Of a stretch of 64,000 nucleotides of DNA, positions 26,142 through 37,640 are shown piece by piece (position 1 is the stretch's first letter; every line of letters begins with the position of its first letter). A model generated the notes under the pieces. That model saw nothing but the letters and a program-made list of their open reading frames with translations. It had not been told where the DNA came from and did no database searches. The stretch comes from Azadirachta indica. Taxonomy: Eukaryota; Streptophyta; Magnoliopsida; Sapindales; Meliaceae. The DNA lies in the NCBI GenBank assembly GCA_022749755.1, contig CM040443.1, forward strand, positions 3,759,191-3,823,190. The letters run 5' to 3'. Made by a program: the position numbers and the translations under genes.

Positions 26142-28429
26142 AGACTGTCTACTAATTACATAACTTTATCTGTTACTTATTCTTCTTTACGGAAGAACTA
26201 GTATTTTTATCAGTGCAGTTTAAACCCCAGAAATCCATTAGAGATGAATATTTTGTTGATCAAATGATCGAACGGCTGTAATTCCTGTATATCCAGCAGG
26301 CAATATTCTGCCATTGTGCTATGAATCTCAGGTCTCAATTGATTTTGAATGTCAAGAGCTACTTTCTTGCTCATAATCTTGATGGTTCTCAGTCACTACA
26401 CATAAATTGCAATATCTACTAAAGAATACAGATAGAAATGATTTAGTGGACAAAAATGTAAGAAGGTCAAATTGTCAACTAATAATCCAAAAGAAATGGA
26501 GTCATGATGTGCATTGCAATGTTGGGAAATGCTTTGTAATGGAATCACTTAATGACTTCTGTGACTCTGGAAAAAGGCAGCTTATGGATAACTTAGAGAG
26601 TTGACAAAGAAATGAATGTTCCTTAAGTTGGTGAGTTATCGGTTCCAGTTCAAAGCTGGTTGGCAATTGATGTGGAATATGTACAGCTAATTCTCTGTTG
26701 TATTAACCAAAACCTCACAACTCAAATATATATAAGCAGCCAAAAACCAAAAACAAAAAAAAGTGCTTCTGCTTCTTCCTTACACATCATTTTCATCACT
26801 CACTATCTTTTTTTTCCTCATAAAAATATCTATAATAACTATTGAAAATGTAATTAAGTGTCTATGATTTAACTTTTTTCTTAATTAAAAAGATTTTTTT
26901 AATGATAAAAATATTTTTTGAATTTTTTAATGTATTTTAATTGACATTAAAAAAAAATTTGTAAATTAAAAATGTTATTTTCTTTTTATAAGAAAAAAAA
27001 TTAAATTTTACACTTTTGATTGTAGAGTTTTTCAAACTTTTTTAAAATTAAACTTATTGAAATATAAAAATAATCTTATTTTATTTTAAAAATGTTATCT
27101 TATTTCTTTAAAATAAAATATTAAAAATTAGTCTCAAATTTTTAAAAAATTATTTGTAATAATTAAATAATTAATAAAATTTTGTTAAAATTTTATTTAT
27201 AGAAACTTTACTAATAAAAAGTTTGTAAATTATACCGGGCGGATCCTAAATTGAAAATAATAAAAATTTCCTTTGCTTTTGGACAAGCCTATTCTATCTT
27301 ATCTTATCTTTTTTTTTTTTTTTAAATATTAGATATAAAGAGAAAAAGGATAAATTCTTGTGAAAAATTGCTATATTCTTTATAAATGAAAAGGGGGATG
27401 AATCAAATCTTTTTAATAATGCAATTAAAGTATCCAATCTTAGCATAACAAAGCACCTAATTATGCGGCCAAATATGCTTTTAAATCTTTGATTAATCTT
27501 CACAGATAATGACTTGAAAGAAATCTTTGATTCTTTTTCTCCACTTCTTTTATTTTTTTATTTTTTTAATTTTCACTAAATCTTCTTAATTGGGTATCTT
27601 AAGTACTGATTAACATACAAAGGCAATCTACACAATTCTAGTTCTACACATGTCCTTGTAAGAATATCAAATCACATCATTATTGGTTTTTTTTTTTTTT
27701 TACATTTCTTTTCCTAGAATGATTAAAAAAAAAAAAAACAATTATTTAATTAAAAGGTTTCTATCAATGGATTGGACTTCTCCATATTTAAATTTGTTAC
27801 CAAATTATTTCAAAGCTCATAAAGAGTTCGTACTAGTAAAAGATTCTACAGTTTTATTAGTGTATATATACATATATATATATGTTTACAAATTTAAATC
27901 AATCTTTCCATTAAATATTTCCATAAATAAAATTTAATAAATTAAGATATTTAAGGAGTGTTTTAAATATTTATGTCAAGAGTATATTTTTTCTTTGAGT
28001 AAAGTAGATATATATATCTTTAAGGTTTTGCTAAATATATATTTTTAATTCTAATTTTAAAAATACCGACCTACATTTCTATATGGTAGTTTAGTTCATG
28101 AACGTTGACAAAAATAATGATAATTATGAGAGTATAATAGTAATTGTAATAGAAAAATGAATAAACAATATTTTATACATAATTATAAGTTTCGAAATAT
28201 TAGGAATTTGCTAAAATTAGAAAAAAAAAAAAGAAATTTATATTTTACATAAGCAAATAGCATACATGATTATGTGTGAGAATAGAAATCACATCATATA
28301 TAATAAATATCTTCATGCAACTTCTTAGTAAACTCTAATATAATGTTAAAATTAAAAAAATATATAAAAAAAAAAATACATGATGATGTAATGTAAGAAG
28401 TTTAGGTAAGTCGTTAAGAGAAACAACTC
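26142..28429. other. Intergenic DNA downstream of ASB
   Basis: Begins with the ASB 3' UTR (end not determined). It continues as AT-rich sequence with long A and T runs (27307-27323, 27687-27700, 27726-27738). No gene was seen on either strand. Confidence 0.55.
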
Positions 28430-28445
28430 AACTACTCAAACCTAA
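28430..28445. repeat. Left target site duplication of the SINE
   Basis: The 16-bp sequence AACTACTCAAACCTAA is repeated exactly at 28590-28605 on the other side of the SINE. Confidence 0.9.
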
Positions 28446-28589
28446 GCCATCAATGCTTTGGCAAGTAGAGTATCAATCAACCCTTTCAATTGAGGACAGG
28501 TAATGAGTTCAAATCCTCCTAAAGGTTTTTGGGAGATTTTTTTCTCAATTATAAATGTTGTATTAAAAAAAAAAAAAAAAAAAAAGGAA
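28446..28589 (+). mobile_element. tRNA-derived SINE with poly-A tail and perfect target site duplication
   Basis: A short insertion is bounded by identical 16-bp direct repeats AACTACTCAAACCTAA at 28430-28445 and 28590-28605. The body contains a pol III box A-like motif (TGGCAAGTAGAG, about 28458-28469) and a box B-like motif (GAGTTCAAATCCTCC, about 28506-28520). It ends in a 21-base A tract followed by GGAA. This layout, about 145 bp in all, is that of a plant SINE inserted by target-primed reverse transcription. The perfect duplication suggests recent insertion. The family was not identified. Confidence 0.85.
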
Positions 28590-28605
28590 AACTACTCAAA
28601 CCTAA
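28590..28605. repeat. Right target site duplication of the SINE
   Basis: Exact copy of 28430-28445, directly after the poly-A tail. Confidence 0.9.
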
Positions 28606-29385
28606 AATGGTGGCCTTAACTGTTTGATGAAAGTCCAAAATTGATCCTTGAGAATTAGGCAGCACAAGGAGGCCTTTATCAATCCATCAGTCAATCAATC
28701 AAGCAACCAACCAAATTCACTTGTGAAATCAAAGCACACACACTGCCATTTGAAGAGACTTTGTTTGTTTGCCCCACTTGCTATACATTTCAACTAATCA
28801 TTTGAAAAAATGTTCTCGACCCATTTCACACTGCACGTTATTAGAATACAAGACATTAAATGGAACAATTTTTGGGCATGCTTGGCTTGGACATATATGT
28901 TCGTAGTCATGGCAAATGAAATACAAACAAATTATTATTATGAATAAAATATTAATGCATCACTACCTAACACTTTATAATATCATTATAAAGTAAGTAA
29001 CCCCATATGCTAAATATAATTTTATTCAACCCATGAGGGTGTGTCCCCAAATAAAAATGAAAAAAAAAAAAAAAAAAAAATAAAAAACAAGTACGTAAAA
29101 TCATCACCGAATTCAATACATAAAGCCAAAGACAGCAGCAGCATCATCATCGTCAATCATAAAATGAAAGGTATGAACTATACACATACCCACCATCGAC
29201 CATACAAATAAAAACTCTGTTCCCCCTTCATAAAATCTGTGCTATCTCCCTTGTCTGTCTGTCTCTCTATACACAAAAATAGCTGAATCCAACTTCATCA
29301 AACCCATAGGAGATGATCACCAATTCATTCCATGCCCCATTTAACAAAATAGTATGTAATAGTTTCATCATCATCATTAACCTTC
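28606..29385 (-). other. 3' flank of the XTH gene
   Basis: Intergenic DNA and probable 3' UTR of the minus-strand XTH gene. It contains a 21-base A tract at 29060-29080. No other gene was seen. Confidence 0.5.
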
Positions 29386-31604
29386 TCAAATGGAATTGGC
29401 CTCGCCAGCCCGGGTTGCTCGGCTCCGGTGGTGTCGTTTCCCGTGGTGGCGCCTGCCTCCTCCGAATGTAACGGGGTCGTATACTTTGAGGCGTTCTGCT
29501 TCGAGGGGATTGATCACACACTCTGAAGGAGGAACTTTGTATCTGATTTGATCATAGCAGTAGGAATATGTCATGTGTTTCCTCCTGAAGTTGTCCATTT
29601 TCATTCTCTTTGATGGGGAGATCACAGTAGGGACTGATTTTGAACTTTCGGTTGCGTCACACGTAGATGAAGTTTGCTCAATGGGATCAACCGCACAGCC
29701 GTGAAGGATGAAGTTGGAGAATTCAGTCACGTAGGGAGCATATTTGTAATTCACTCTGTATTTACCACCATTAGTAGCCCAATCAGAGCCATCCCAGATT
29801 GTGGCATACAAGGACATTGGCTTAGAGGGAAAGTCTCCTCCCATTGATGCTGTTCTCTTAACCTCTCTAATGGGTACATTGTCTACATAAAATCTGCAAG
29901 GAAAATTATTTACATGAGAAATGAACAACACAGAAGCATTAAAACCAATATGACATGAAATTATTAATCTAATCACAGCAAATTCTAAGGCCCATGGCAT
30001 CCTCATAATATGCATAGTCACATAAAGGTCATAGATCCTCTCAATCGAAAAAGATCTACAGTTTTGATCTTTTCTTTTTTCTCTTTCAATATCTTTTCTC
30101 CGCAAAGAAACAGGGAATGGCTATATTTAGCTAAGCTAAGAGAGGAAAAAGTGGTTTTGATGAAACAGGGGATGCAATAATAGGAAAGAAACAGAGTATT
30201 TGCAGTCCAAACTACCAACTTGCTAAAAATAGAAACTTCAGCCATAAACACGAGAATCACGTCACACTCCATAGCAGGTAAACTACATTACTCTTTGACA
30301 GTGAAACTATTGAGGTAAGAATGGTAAACTGTAGAATCTAAAAGGCTAAAACAAAAGATTGAAAAGACTAATCAGAGGCCAAAAGTGGTGAAAGTTCGTA
30401 TGCTTACATGATTTTAGAATCAGTCCAGAGAATACTGTACTGATGGAAATCATCAGCAGGATCAAACCAAAGATTGTATCTCTCTTCTCTGCCTATACTG
30501 GTGCTTCCATTGCCGTAAATGTTGGTCTGAATCCTCCAATCTTTTCCTCTGATGTTACCCAAGAACTCAAAGTCTATCTCATCATGGTTCTTCTCAAATA
30601 TGTCACCATTTGACATCTGTAAACCAAAGTGCAGAAAGAATAAATGTCGAAATATGGTTTTTCATCTGATTTGTAAGAACACGAAGTAAAAAATTCATCT
30701 GGGTAATTTTGGTTTAATCAATTTTTGCATTTAATTAACACATATTAACTTCAAAACGAAAAGGGTAACAGAGAAATCCATCTGGTATTGATTTTATGGC
30801 AAACTTCCTTTGGCTCAGATTCTCAAACTGGCCTGTAAAATTGATATCAGTTTCAAAAATCAAAACTTTCTGTAGACATCAACTAACATGATAAAGTTCG
30901 CAGAAAAATAAGAGAAATCCATCTGAGAACCGCTCGTATGATCAGATTTTGTTAATGAAAACTGGAAAAAGAATTACAGATGTTCAGCTTCTGCTTTTTT
31001 ACTCAATATGAACAAACAATGAGAAATAAAAAAAAAAACTGAAACAGACCATCGGATAGTCATTGGTCTTTTCAGATTTACAAGCATATTATGGAATCTA
31101 AATTTAAAAATAAAACTGTTCTAATTAATATAATCAGATTAAACTTAAGAAACTGACCGAAATAAGAGAAAATAAGTTAATTTTTAAGGGAAAAAATTTA
31201 AGAAAAAAACCAGATTGTTAAACAGATTACTCACATAGAAGGCAACAACAACTCCAGCAGTGTAATCAGCAGGCAACTTTACTGAAGCACTGAAGAAACC
31301 ATGGAGATAAAGGTCTTGAGACACAAATCCAGACCCTGTATATACACAAAACCCACATCTAAAACTTACTGAAAACGGCAACAAAGGCAACAAAATCCAG
31401 AAAACAAAAACACAAACCTGTTCTCTCATCTAGAGATAAATGAACAGATTTGCCATCTTTATGAACAACCAGATTATCATTCCCAAACAAATGGGTGTAC
31501 CCTTCATCAAAAGGCAGAATAGGGAGATTTCTGTAAAACCCAGAAGCAACTACAACGAAAAGAGAGAAAGCAAAGAGAAAACAACTCAGAGAAGAGACTC
31601 CCAT
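29386..31604 (-). CDS. XTH28: Xyloglucan endotransglucosylase/hydrolase, group III (XTH27/28 type)
   Basis: Four coding exons on the minus strand, 31604-31418, 31335-31235, 30616-30408 and 29893-29386, give 334 residues; from memory Arabidopsis XTH28 is about 332. The GH16 enzyme cuts and rejoins xyloglucan in the cell wall. Residues 1 to about 23 form a hydrophobic signal peptide for secretion. The catalytic motif [10 protein letters not shown] (107-116) has nucleophile E109 and acid/base E113, followed by the conserved N-glycosylation site N132-G-S. The C-terminal XET domain has paired cysteines (CAVDP, SYCYD, SECV). The group III features include [18 protein letters not shown] and a basic His/Arg-rich tail ([12 protein letters not shown]) after YDPVTFGG. 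The choice between XTH27 and XTH28 is by resemblance; the neighbourhood supports XTH28. Confidence 0.95.
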
Positions 31605-31670
31605 CTCTTTTTTTATTATTTTTGTTCAATTTTTCTGTATATGTGTGTGTTTTATGTCTGTATGTGAATG

Positions 31671-31680
31671 AATATAAATA
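31671..31680 (-). promoter_or_regulatory. Possible TATA element of the XTH gene
   Basis: On the minus strand this reads TATTTATATT, 67-76 bases upstream of the ATG. Pyrimidine- and TC-rich leader sequence lies around it. The transcription start was not mapped, so the assignment is tentative. Confidence 0.3.
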
Positions 31681-33702
31681 AGGAACAGAGAAAGAAGAGT
31701 GCCGAAAAAGAAAGGAGGAATAATCTCTCTCTCTGTCTGTATAAAAATACAACAGCCGTGAAGAAGAAGAAAATAGAGAGATGGAGAGTTTTTCACAGAG
31801 AGCACAAAATTATTATTGAGAGAGGAGGACATGAGGAGCTCATTCTCTTGGTGAGTGAACGTTTTCTTAAAAATTTTAATTAATATTTTATTTTATTTTT
31901 ATTGTTATTGTTAGTTATATAAATTAATAAATAAAAAATAATGGATTTTCTTTTTGGGAAAGAGGGGTTTTAGGAATCATGAAAAATAGAGACAAGAGGC
32001 ATGAAGTATTTCCCAACACATGTGACTGTCTGGTCAGTTTCTTTTTCTTTTTTTTTTTTAAAAAATTAATTTTGATGTTTTAATAATAACCATTTAATAA
32101 AGGATAACTTATATTAATTTGTAATTTCATCCATTATTTTTAAAAAAATTAGGAGCTTACTAAAATGATAATAAATATCAAAATCAACATGTCCTGTTTC
32201 CTATTATCATGGGTTTGTCACATACAACAAACTCTTTTTTATTTCAATTATGTAATTTTATACACATTATAAATATAAATAATAGTGACACTTAAATTAT
32301 TTTATTCCATCACTTCTTTCTTTTTATTTAGATAATTTTTTTTAATATTGATGTGTAGAATAAAAAATTTACTAAAAATTTAGATGTATACACATATCTT
32401 ATAATATTATTAATAAAAAATCTATCGAATAATAAAATTTTGGTTTCATATATTATGTACAATTATTAAATTATAAGACGATATTTGTAAAGTAACAAAT
32501 ATTAATATAAATTAAAGAAGAAAATAGCAAGTAAATGTGAAAATTGTGAAAAAAAATTATTAAATTTTAGGAGAATAAATTTGTGTATGCATTAATAAAT
32601 ACAAATTAGGTAACTAATTTCTTAATTATGGGATAGAAAATCTTTTTATTGACTATTATTTTGATTGTTATACAAACTCATTTTTGTCATTTTTACTAAC
32701 AATGATAAAGAAGCGACAAAAATTTTCTTTCCGTTTGAAATTTAATGAATGAATCGCAATTTTTTTCGTTGGAATCATAACAAGTAGGTAATGTAAAGAT
32801 TATCATAGTTGTAAATTAATCATGCTTCATCAAATAAAATGATAGATAATCATAGCAACTAATGTAGAAATCAAATTTCTTAATTATAATCATTCCTTTA
32901 ACAATGGTTTAACCACTTTATCCCTCCTCTAAGACTTTGAAAACATATATAAATTCTAAAGCTTGAAAATCAAACTTTGAAGGCTTGAAAGAGAGATAAA
33001 GTCCAAAACTATAATAATAAAAAGTTAAAGAATTAAAAATTAAATTAAAAAAAAAAAGAAGAGGACAAGAAGGGGAAGATAACATGTACAATATAAAAAA
33101 GTATGAATCATTGGGGTAAAAATAATTATTATTAAAACTTTTGGGGGCCAAAAAGATGTTCTCCTTTAATGAACTTTTTATTCTTTTAATGCATGAACCA
33201 AAAATAAAATAACAAAAACATAGGATACTAATATTTTGATCCCTAAGTTTTATAGAAACAACAAGGAAGACATAGTTTTCTCATTCAAACAATTTCGTCC
33301 ACGGTATATGGAGGAATGTGAAACTCAAAAATTAAGAAATTTGGGGACTTATTTGATAATATTTTTAAGTTATGTTATTATTTCCAGTTTATGAACAGTT
33401 AAGGGACGAAAATTTTGTTATTGTAATAAAAATTGTAGATCGGGCGGGTGGGTGGATACGTTTTTGTCAGGCAACCGCCCGCGCCGCCCCGTTTCAGGCC
33501 ACTATTGTTACGAGATTCCTAAATTACCCTTAAGCAGCCAGAGAAATTGCCGATTCCGCCCTCATTAAAATTATTTGGTGGCCTTTTCGTCAATGAGCAC
33601 ATTAATGGAGGGCATTTAATGGAACGAGAGTGCAAAACGCTCCCATTGAACGAGAATCGCGTGGGCCCAAAACTTAGGAGCCTAGGCAATTGCCACGGTT
33701 AT

Positions 33703-33712
33703 GCCACGTGGC
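33703..33712. promoter_or_regulatory. Palindromic G-box
   Basis: GCCACGTGGC is a perfect palindrome around CACGTG, the core bound by plant bZIP and bHLH factors. It lies about 2.1 kb upstream of the XTH start codon. Whether it acts on XTH is not known. Confidence 0.45.
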
Positions 33713-33725
33713 TAATTTTCGGCTA

Positions 33726-33976
33726 AGGAGAATGCAATCATTCCTTATTTTTTTAAACCAATATCTCCGTAACTTCTATATTTTTTGTAATATTTCATCA
33801 TTTTTAAATTTTAATTTTATTTTTTAATATTTTTAATATTTTTAATTTTATTATTTATAAATTAATTAAATTAAAAGATAAAATTAAAAAAAAAATCAGA
33901 AGAATGATAAGATAGTACAAAAAAATATAGAAAATAATTGATTATTGACAAAAAAAAAAATAATGGGCATTCACCC
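33726..33976. mobile_element. MITE with long terminal inverted repeats (copy 1)
   Basis: A 251-bp fold-back element. The left end AGGAGAATGC and the right end read inward, GGGTGAATGC, start inverted repeats of about 100 bp that can still be followed despite divergence. The flanks are 9-bp near-duplicates, TTTCGGCTA (33717-33725) and TTTCGGCTG (33977-33985), a length typical of Mutator-like elements. The same family occurs at 49511-49767. It has no coding capacity. Confidence 0.75.
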
Positions 33977-34499
33977 TTTCGGCTGCCGCAATGTAAAGTT
34001 CTTAAGCGTGAGCTATAGAATACTTGTGTACCATATGACATTGTATTTAAATATAAAATAAAATTAAAAAGTAAAAAAAAAAAGAGAGAAATAATATCAT
34101 GTCAATTGTTGAAGTTATTTGAGTTTAAGAATCTTTATCTAAATAAAATAATAAACAGTAATTAAATAAATTATAAGTCAAAGAAGCATGTACAAATTAA
34201 AAAAATGATTATATTGTTTTCAAAAATTTTTAAAAAGCTTCTTTATTCAATTTTTAATAATTTAAATATTAAATTAAAAATAATAGATGTATTGAATTCA
34301 CGTTGTCTAGGTGATAAACAAAATTTGATAATAATTTTTTTTTAAACGATTAATTTTAAGAGGTATTTTAGTAATTTTCATAAATAAAAAGAAGAGATTT
34401 ATAAATTATATATGAAAATAATAAATTAAAAAGATTTAATTTGCTTTTTTTTATTATTCTATTTCTATTGTCTTGGCACTTATGTTCTCCTAGTACTCT

Positions 34500-34870
34500 A
34501 CACTAAACTGTTGTTCCCCTGATCTGACGTGACATCCTGTCTGCTCCACGTCAGCACCTACTAGCCGTTGGCCGAATACAGGGGCCCACCCTCTGAATCT
34601 TAAGACGACACAGAAAATTTACAAAGTTTCCCTTGCACCGCAATTTGTGGCCACGGCGAAGTTAACGCCGTTAATCATGGGTTCAATCCCGTTAAAATGT
34701 TAGAAAGCTAGTTCAATCGGTGTGATTCCAATCATACACCGAATAGGCGAATACTCGTAAACTACACAAGCTTCGTAACGTCCGTCGAGAACGGCGTCAC
34801 TTTACAATCAGTGGTCCCCACCTATCACGCGTCAAATAAAAAATAATAAAAATTAGATTTGGTAAAGGAA
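34500..34870. promoter_or_regulatory. Less AT-rich intergenic island with ACGT motifs
   Basis: A stretch of clearly higher GC content than its flanks contains TGACGTGA (34525-34532), CCACGTCAG (34546-34554) and AACGTCC near 34788. No open frame of note or RNA gene was found. It could be a distal control region or a relic of an unrecognised element; no function is proven. Confidence 0.35.
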
Positions 34871-37180
34871 AAACAAAAGCTTTTTCAGCTTTTTTATTTT
34901 TCTAGGAAAATGTGCACCTGCTTGGGAAATGACTCAACGGTATAGTCTACTGTGCATGTTGAGTGCACGTTAGCACAGATAAGTATAGAAATACTAAGAT
35001 GCACAGTAGGTGAATGTCGATTAATGCATGCATGGGAATTATATTAGATATTTACTGCATGGGGAACATGGAATCTAGTGGAAGATCCCGAGGTACATCG
35101 AGGATGATGCTCTACGGGTATCCAAAGAATTTGATGATAATCCTCTAGCCAATCACGGCCGTTGATTGTGAGTAACGTTTTTTTGCGTTCCGAATTTAGG
35201 TAGTGTTTAACTAGGGTAAATCGTAAATTAGGGCTTAATAGATTTGCCATTTGCATAAATAATCACATTTTATTCTTAGGGTCAACCTAAAAAATTGAGT
35301 TTTAATTTTCATACCTTTATAATTAAAACATCAGTGTGACTAAAATTATTTTAATATTATAAAGCGTGTGTCTAACACATTTAATTGACGATAATATTGC
35401 TGAACACAATATATAATATTAAACGAATAACTAAATGGGCTAAATAATTCTAAATAAAAAGTTATCGTACGTGTTACATAATATTAAAATTATCAAATGT
35501 GTTTGATAACATTGTCTTTCTGATCATATCACGAGGCATGACGCTTTAATAATTAGTAAACTATAATCTTATGCATTTTTGTTCTAAATATAAAATAATT
35601 TAGTTACTCAATCTATTGATCGAATAATATTTAATTGTTTCTCTTAAACAACTGGTTTCATTGATAGAAATAGTTTGAACCCTAATTTTGACAAATATGA
35701 ACTTTAAACCGCAGACAAACTGAAATGATTTAAAGATGAAAATTAATAGAATCACAATCTACATAAAATTTGTTACAAAATCTTTCATTCTAAACTTTAA
35801 AGATGCAATGAGAATAAAGTTTTTTTTACCAAGTGGGTAACTTTTGAAATAGGGTAAAAACTTTCCAATCAAATGTTTAAAATGTATAGAAATATGGGCC
35901 CTGTGATGATAATTGGGTGAAGGACACATTTGTCAAAGATGGTAATTGTTTGCAGGATTTGACTCAAAAAGCAAGATTGTACATGAACTACTTGAGCTGC
36001 AAGTAATCAAGGACGCAGTTGGTTGGTTAATCTTTGTGGGAATTCAAGGCACATTAATTTTTGTTGACCAATCAATTGTACAAATTTCATTACTTTTCTA
36101 TCTTTTCGGTGCTAATTATACGTTTGATCAACCCCCATTTGCTTTCGTAATAAATCCCATTGTTTAATTTTTGTGAAAGGAATTTTCTTTTTAAGTAATA
36201 CAAGTATAATTTATTAATATTAGATTAAAAATTAATTAAAAATTAAAAGTTTTAATTGAATCAAATTTTTTAATTTTAGTTTCACAATTCTTATTTTAAA
36301 TATATATATATATACAACAAATAAATCAATAATCTCTTAATTTTATATTTTTCTATACTATTTATAAATCATTGAATTTATATACTTTAACAGTTGTTAA
36401 AATTTGAGAAAATATAAAAATTCAATGCTTCGAGTGTTAATAAATCATACTAAGTAGGGTTATATATAAATTTTTAATTAGAAATTATAAAAAAAAAATA
36501 CTATATACTATATGCGTTGAAGTAAAATGATCGGAAATTAATATAAATAATTTTGACCATATCTATTTTATGATTTTTTTTTTTTCATTTATGAAAAGGA
36601 GTTTTATACTTGAGTAGATTTTTTTTTTACAAATTATATATTTTTTTAAATTCATCTTACTTAATCTAATAATTAAGTTTATTTTATTTGATATTTAATC
36701 TAATAATTAAGTTTATTTTAATCTATCAATTAATATTTAAAATCAATAAAAATAATATTTAAAATTGTCAATTTGGCAATTACTTTCATTATTAGATTAG
36801 TGTTAGGATTAAACACGCGGTCCATAAATTAATGCATTTTCAACCTTTCAAATTAAATTTTAGGCACCCATTAATTGTATTAATTACCCGTAATAGTTTA
36901 TTAGACATGAGATCTCTAACTATTAAAAATATATTGATCTAAATATTTATAAATTTTGTATAAATTTGACTAACTATGTTTTTGATGAATTAAATGAACT
37001 AAAACGTTTGATTTTTTTATTTTACAATGGTAAAAATACGAACTAAATTTTAAAAATAAAAAAATAAAAGAAAAAGAAAAGAGGAGAAGATAAAAAGGGT
37101 TGGGAAAGATCCAAAAGCAAGGTGAGAGAACGAACAAAACCACTAATTCAACAGAACAAACGGCATTGATAGTACTTGAT
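34871..37180. other. AT-rich intergenic DNA
   Basis: No gene supported. The short frames 35044-35256 (-) and 35946-36167 (+) have no recognisable product. Confidence 0.5.
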
Positions 37181-37640
37181 AAGTGCACGTGGACAATCTA
37201 GGACAGTTTGGTAATACTAGTCAACCTCGCATGGGCATTTCCGTCAAATTTTAATTAAAAATTAATTTTTTTTCACAGACAAAAAATAAAATATTCATGG
37301 GGATGTTTGCCCTTTGCCCCTTGCCTGTCATGTAAGAAAACGAGCCCTTTCTTTATCTGTATTTCTTTTTCCTTCTTTAATTAGTAACGTGGGCAGAGGG
37401 TCCACCAGTCATTATCGACCACGTGTCAGGAGTTAGCTTCTTTGTTCGCTTTCGCGTTGGATTGCTGACGTGGAATGCGAAGTTTAATGCGAAGTCATCA
37501 GAAAGTATGGGCGCTGCGGCTTCCATTTTGGTAGCCGAATTCGGGTTTATCCGAATTCATACGTGGACTGTAGGGTCCACGGTCTCCTTTCCTTTGATTG
37601 TACGTCTCATACCCTCTAATACACACCCCGACTTTGAATT
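37181..37640. promoter_or_regulatory. Second less AT-rich intergenic island rich in ACGT/G-box cores
   Basis: Contains GCACGTGGAC (37185-37194), CCACGTGTCA (37419-37428), TGACGTGG (37466-37473) and TACGTGGAC (about 37560). These match the ABRE/G-box type of plant element. An 83-codon frame (37423-37674) crosses the island but lacks recognisable features. The island lies 5.8 kb upstream of XTH and 9 kb upstream of the b561 gene. Confidence 0.35.

Larger units (their letters stand above)
31605..33716. other. XTH promoter side and AT-rich intergenic DNA
   Basis: Leader-like GA-rich sequence lies next to the XTH gene (31605-31850), then AT-rich DNA without genes. From about 33420 the composition becomes clearly less AT-rich and includes a perfect 10-bp palindrome with a G-box, GCCACGTGGC, at 33703-33712. 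Confidence 0.5.

Noticed and set aside
29267..29521. Arg/Pro-rich frame overlapping the XTH 3' end
   Set aside because: It is an alternative frame of the last XTH exon, which has clear family similarity in the other frame.
34679..34690. tRNA T-arm-like GGGTTCAATCCC
   Set aside because: No matching D-arm, anticodon arm or acceptor stem could be placed upstream at tRNA spacing.
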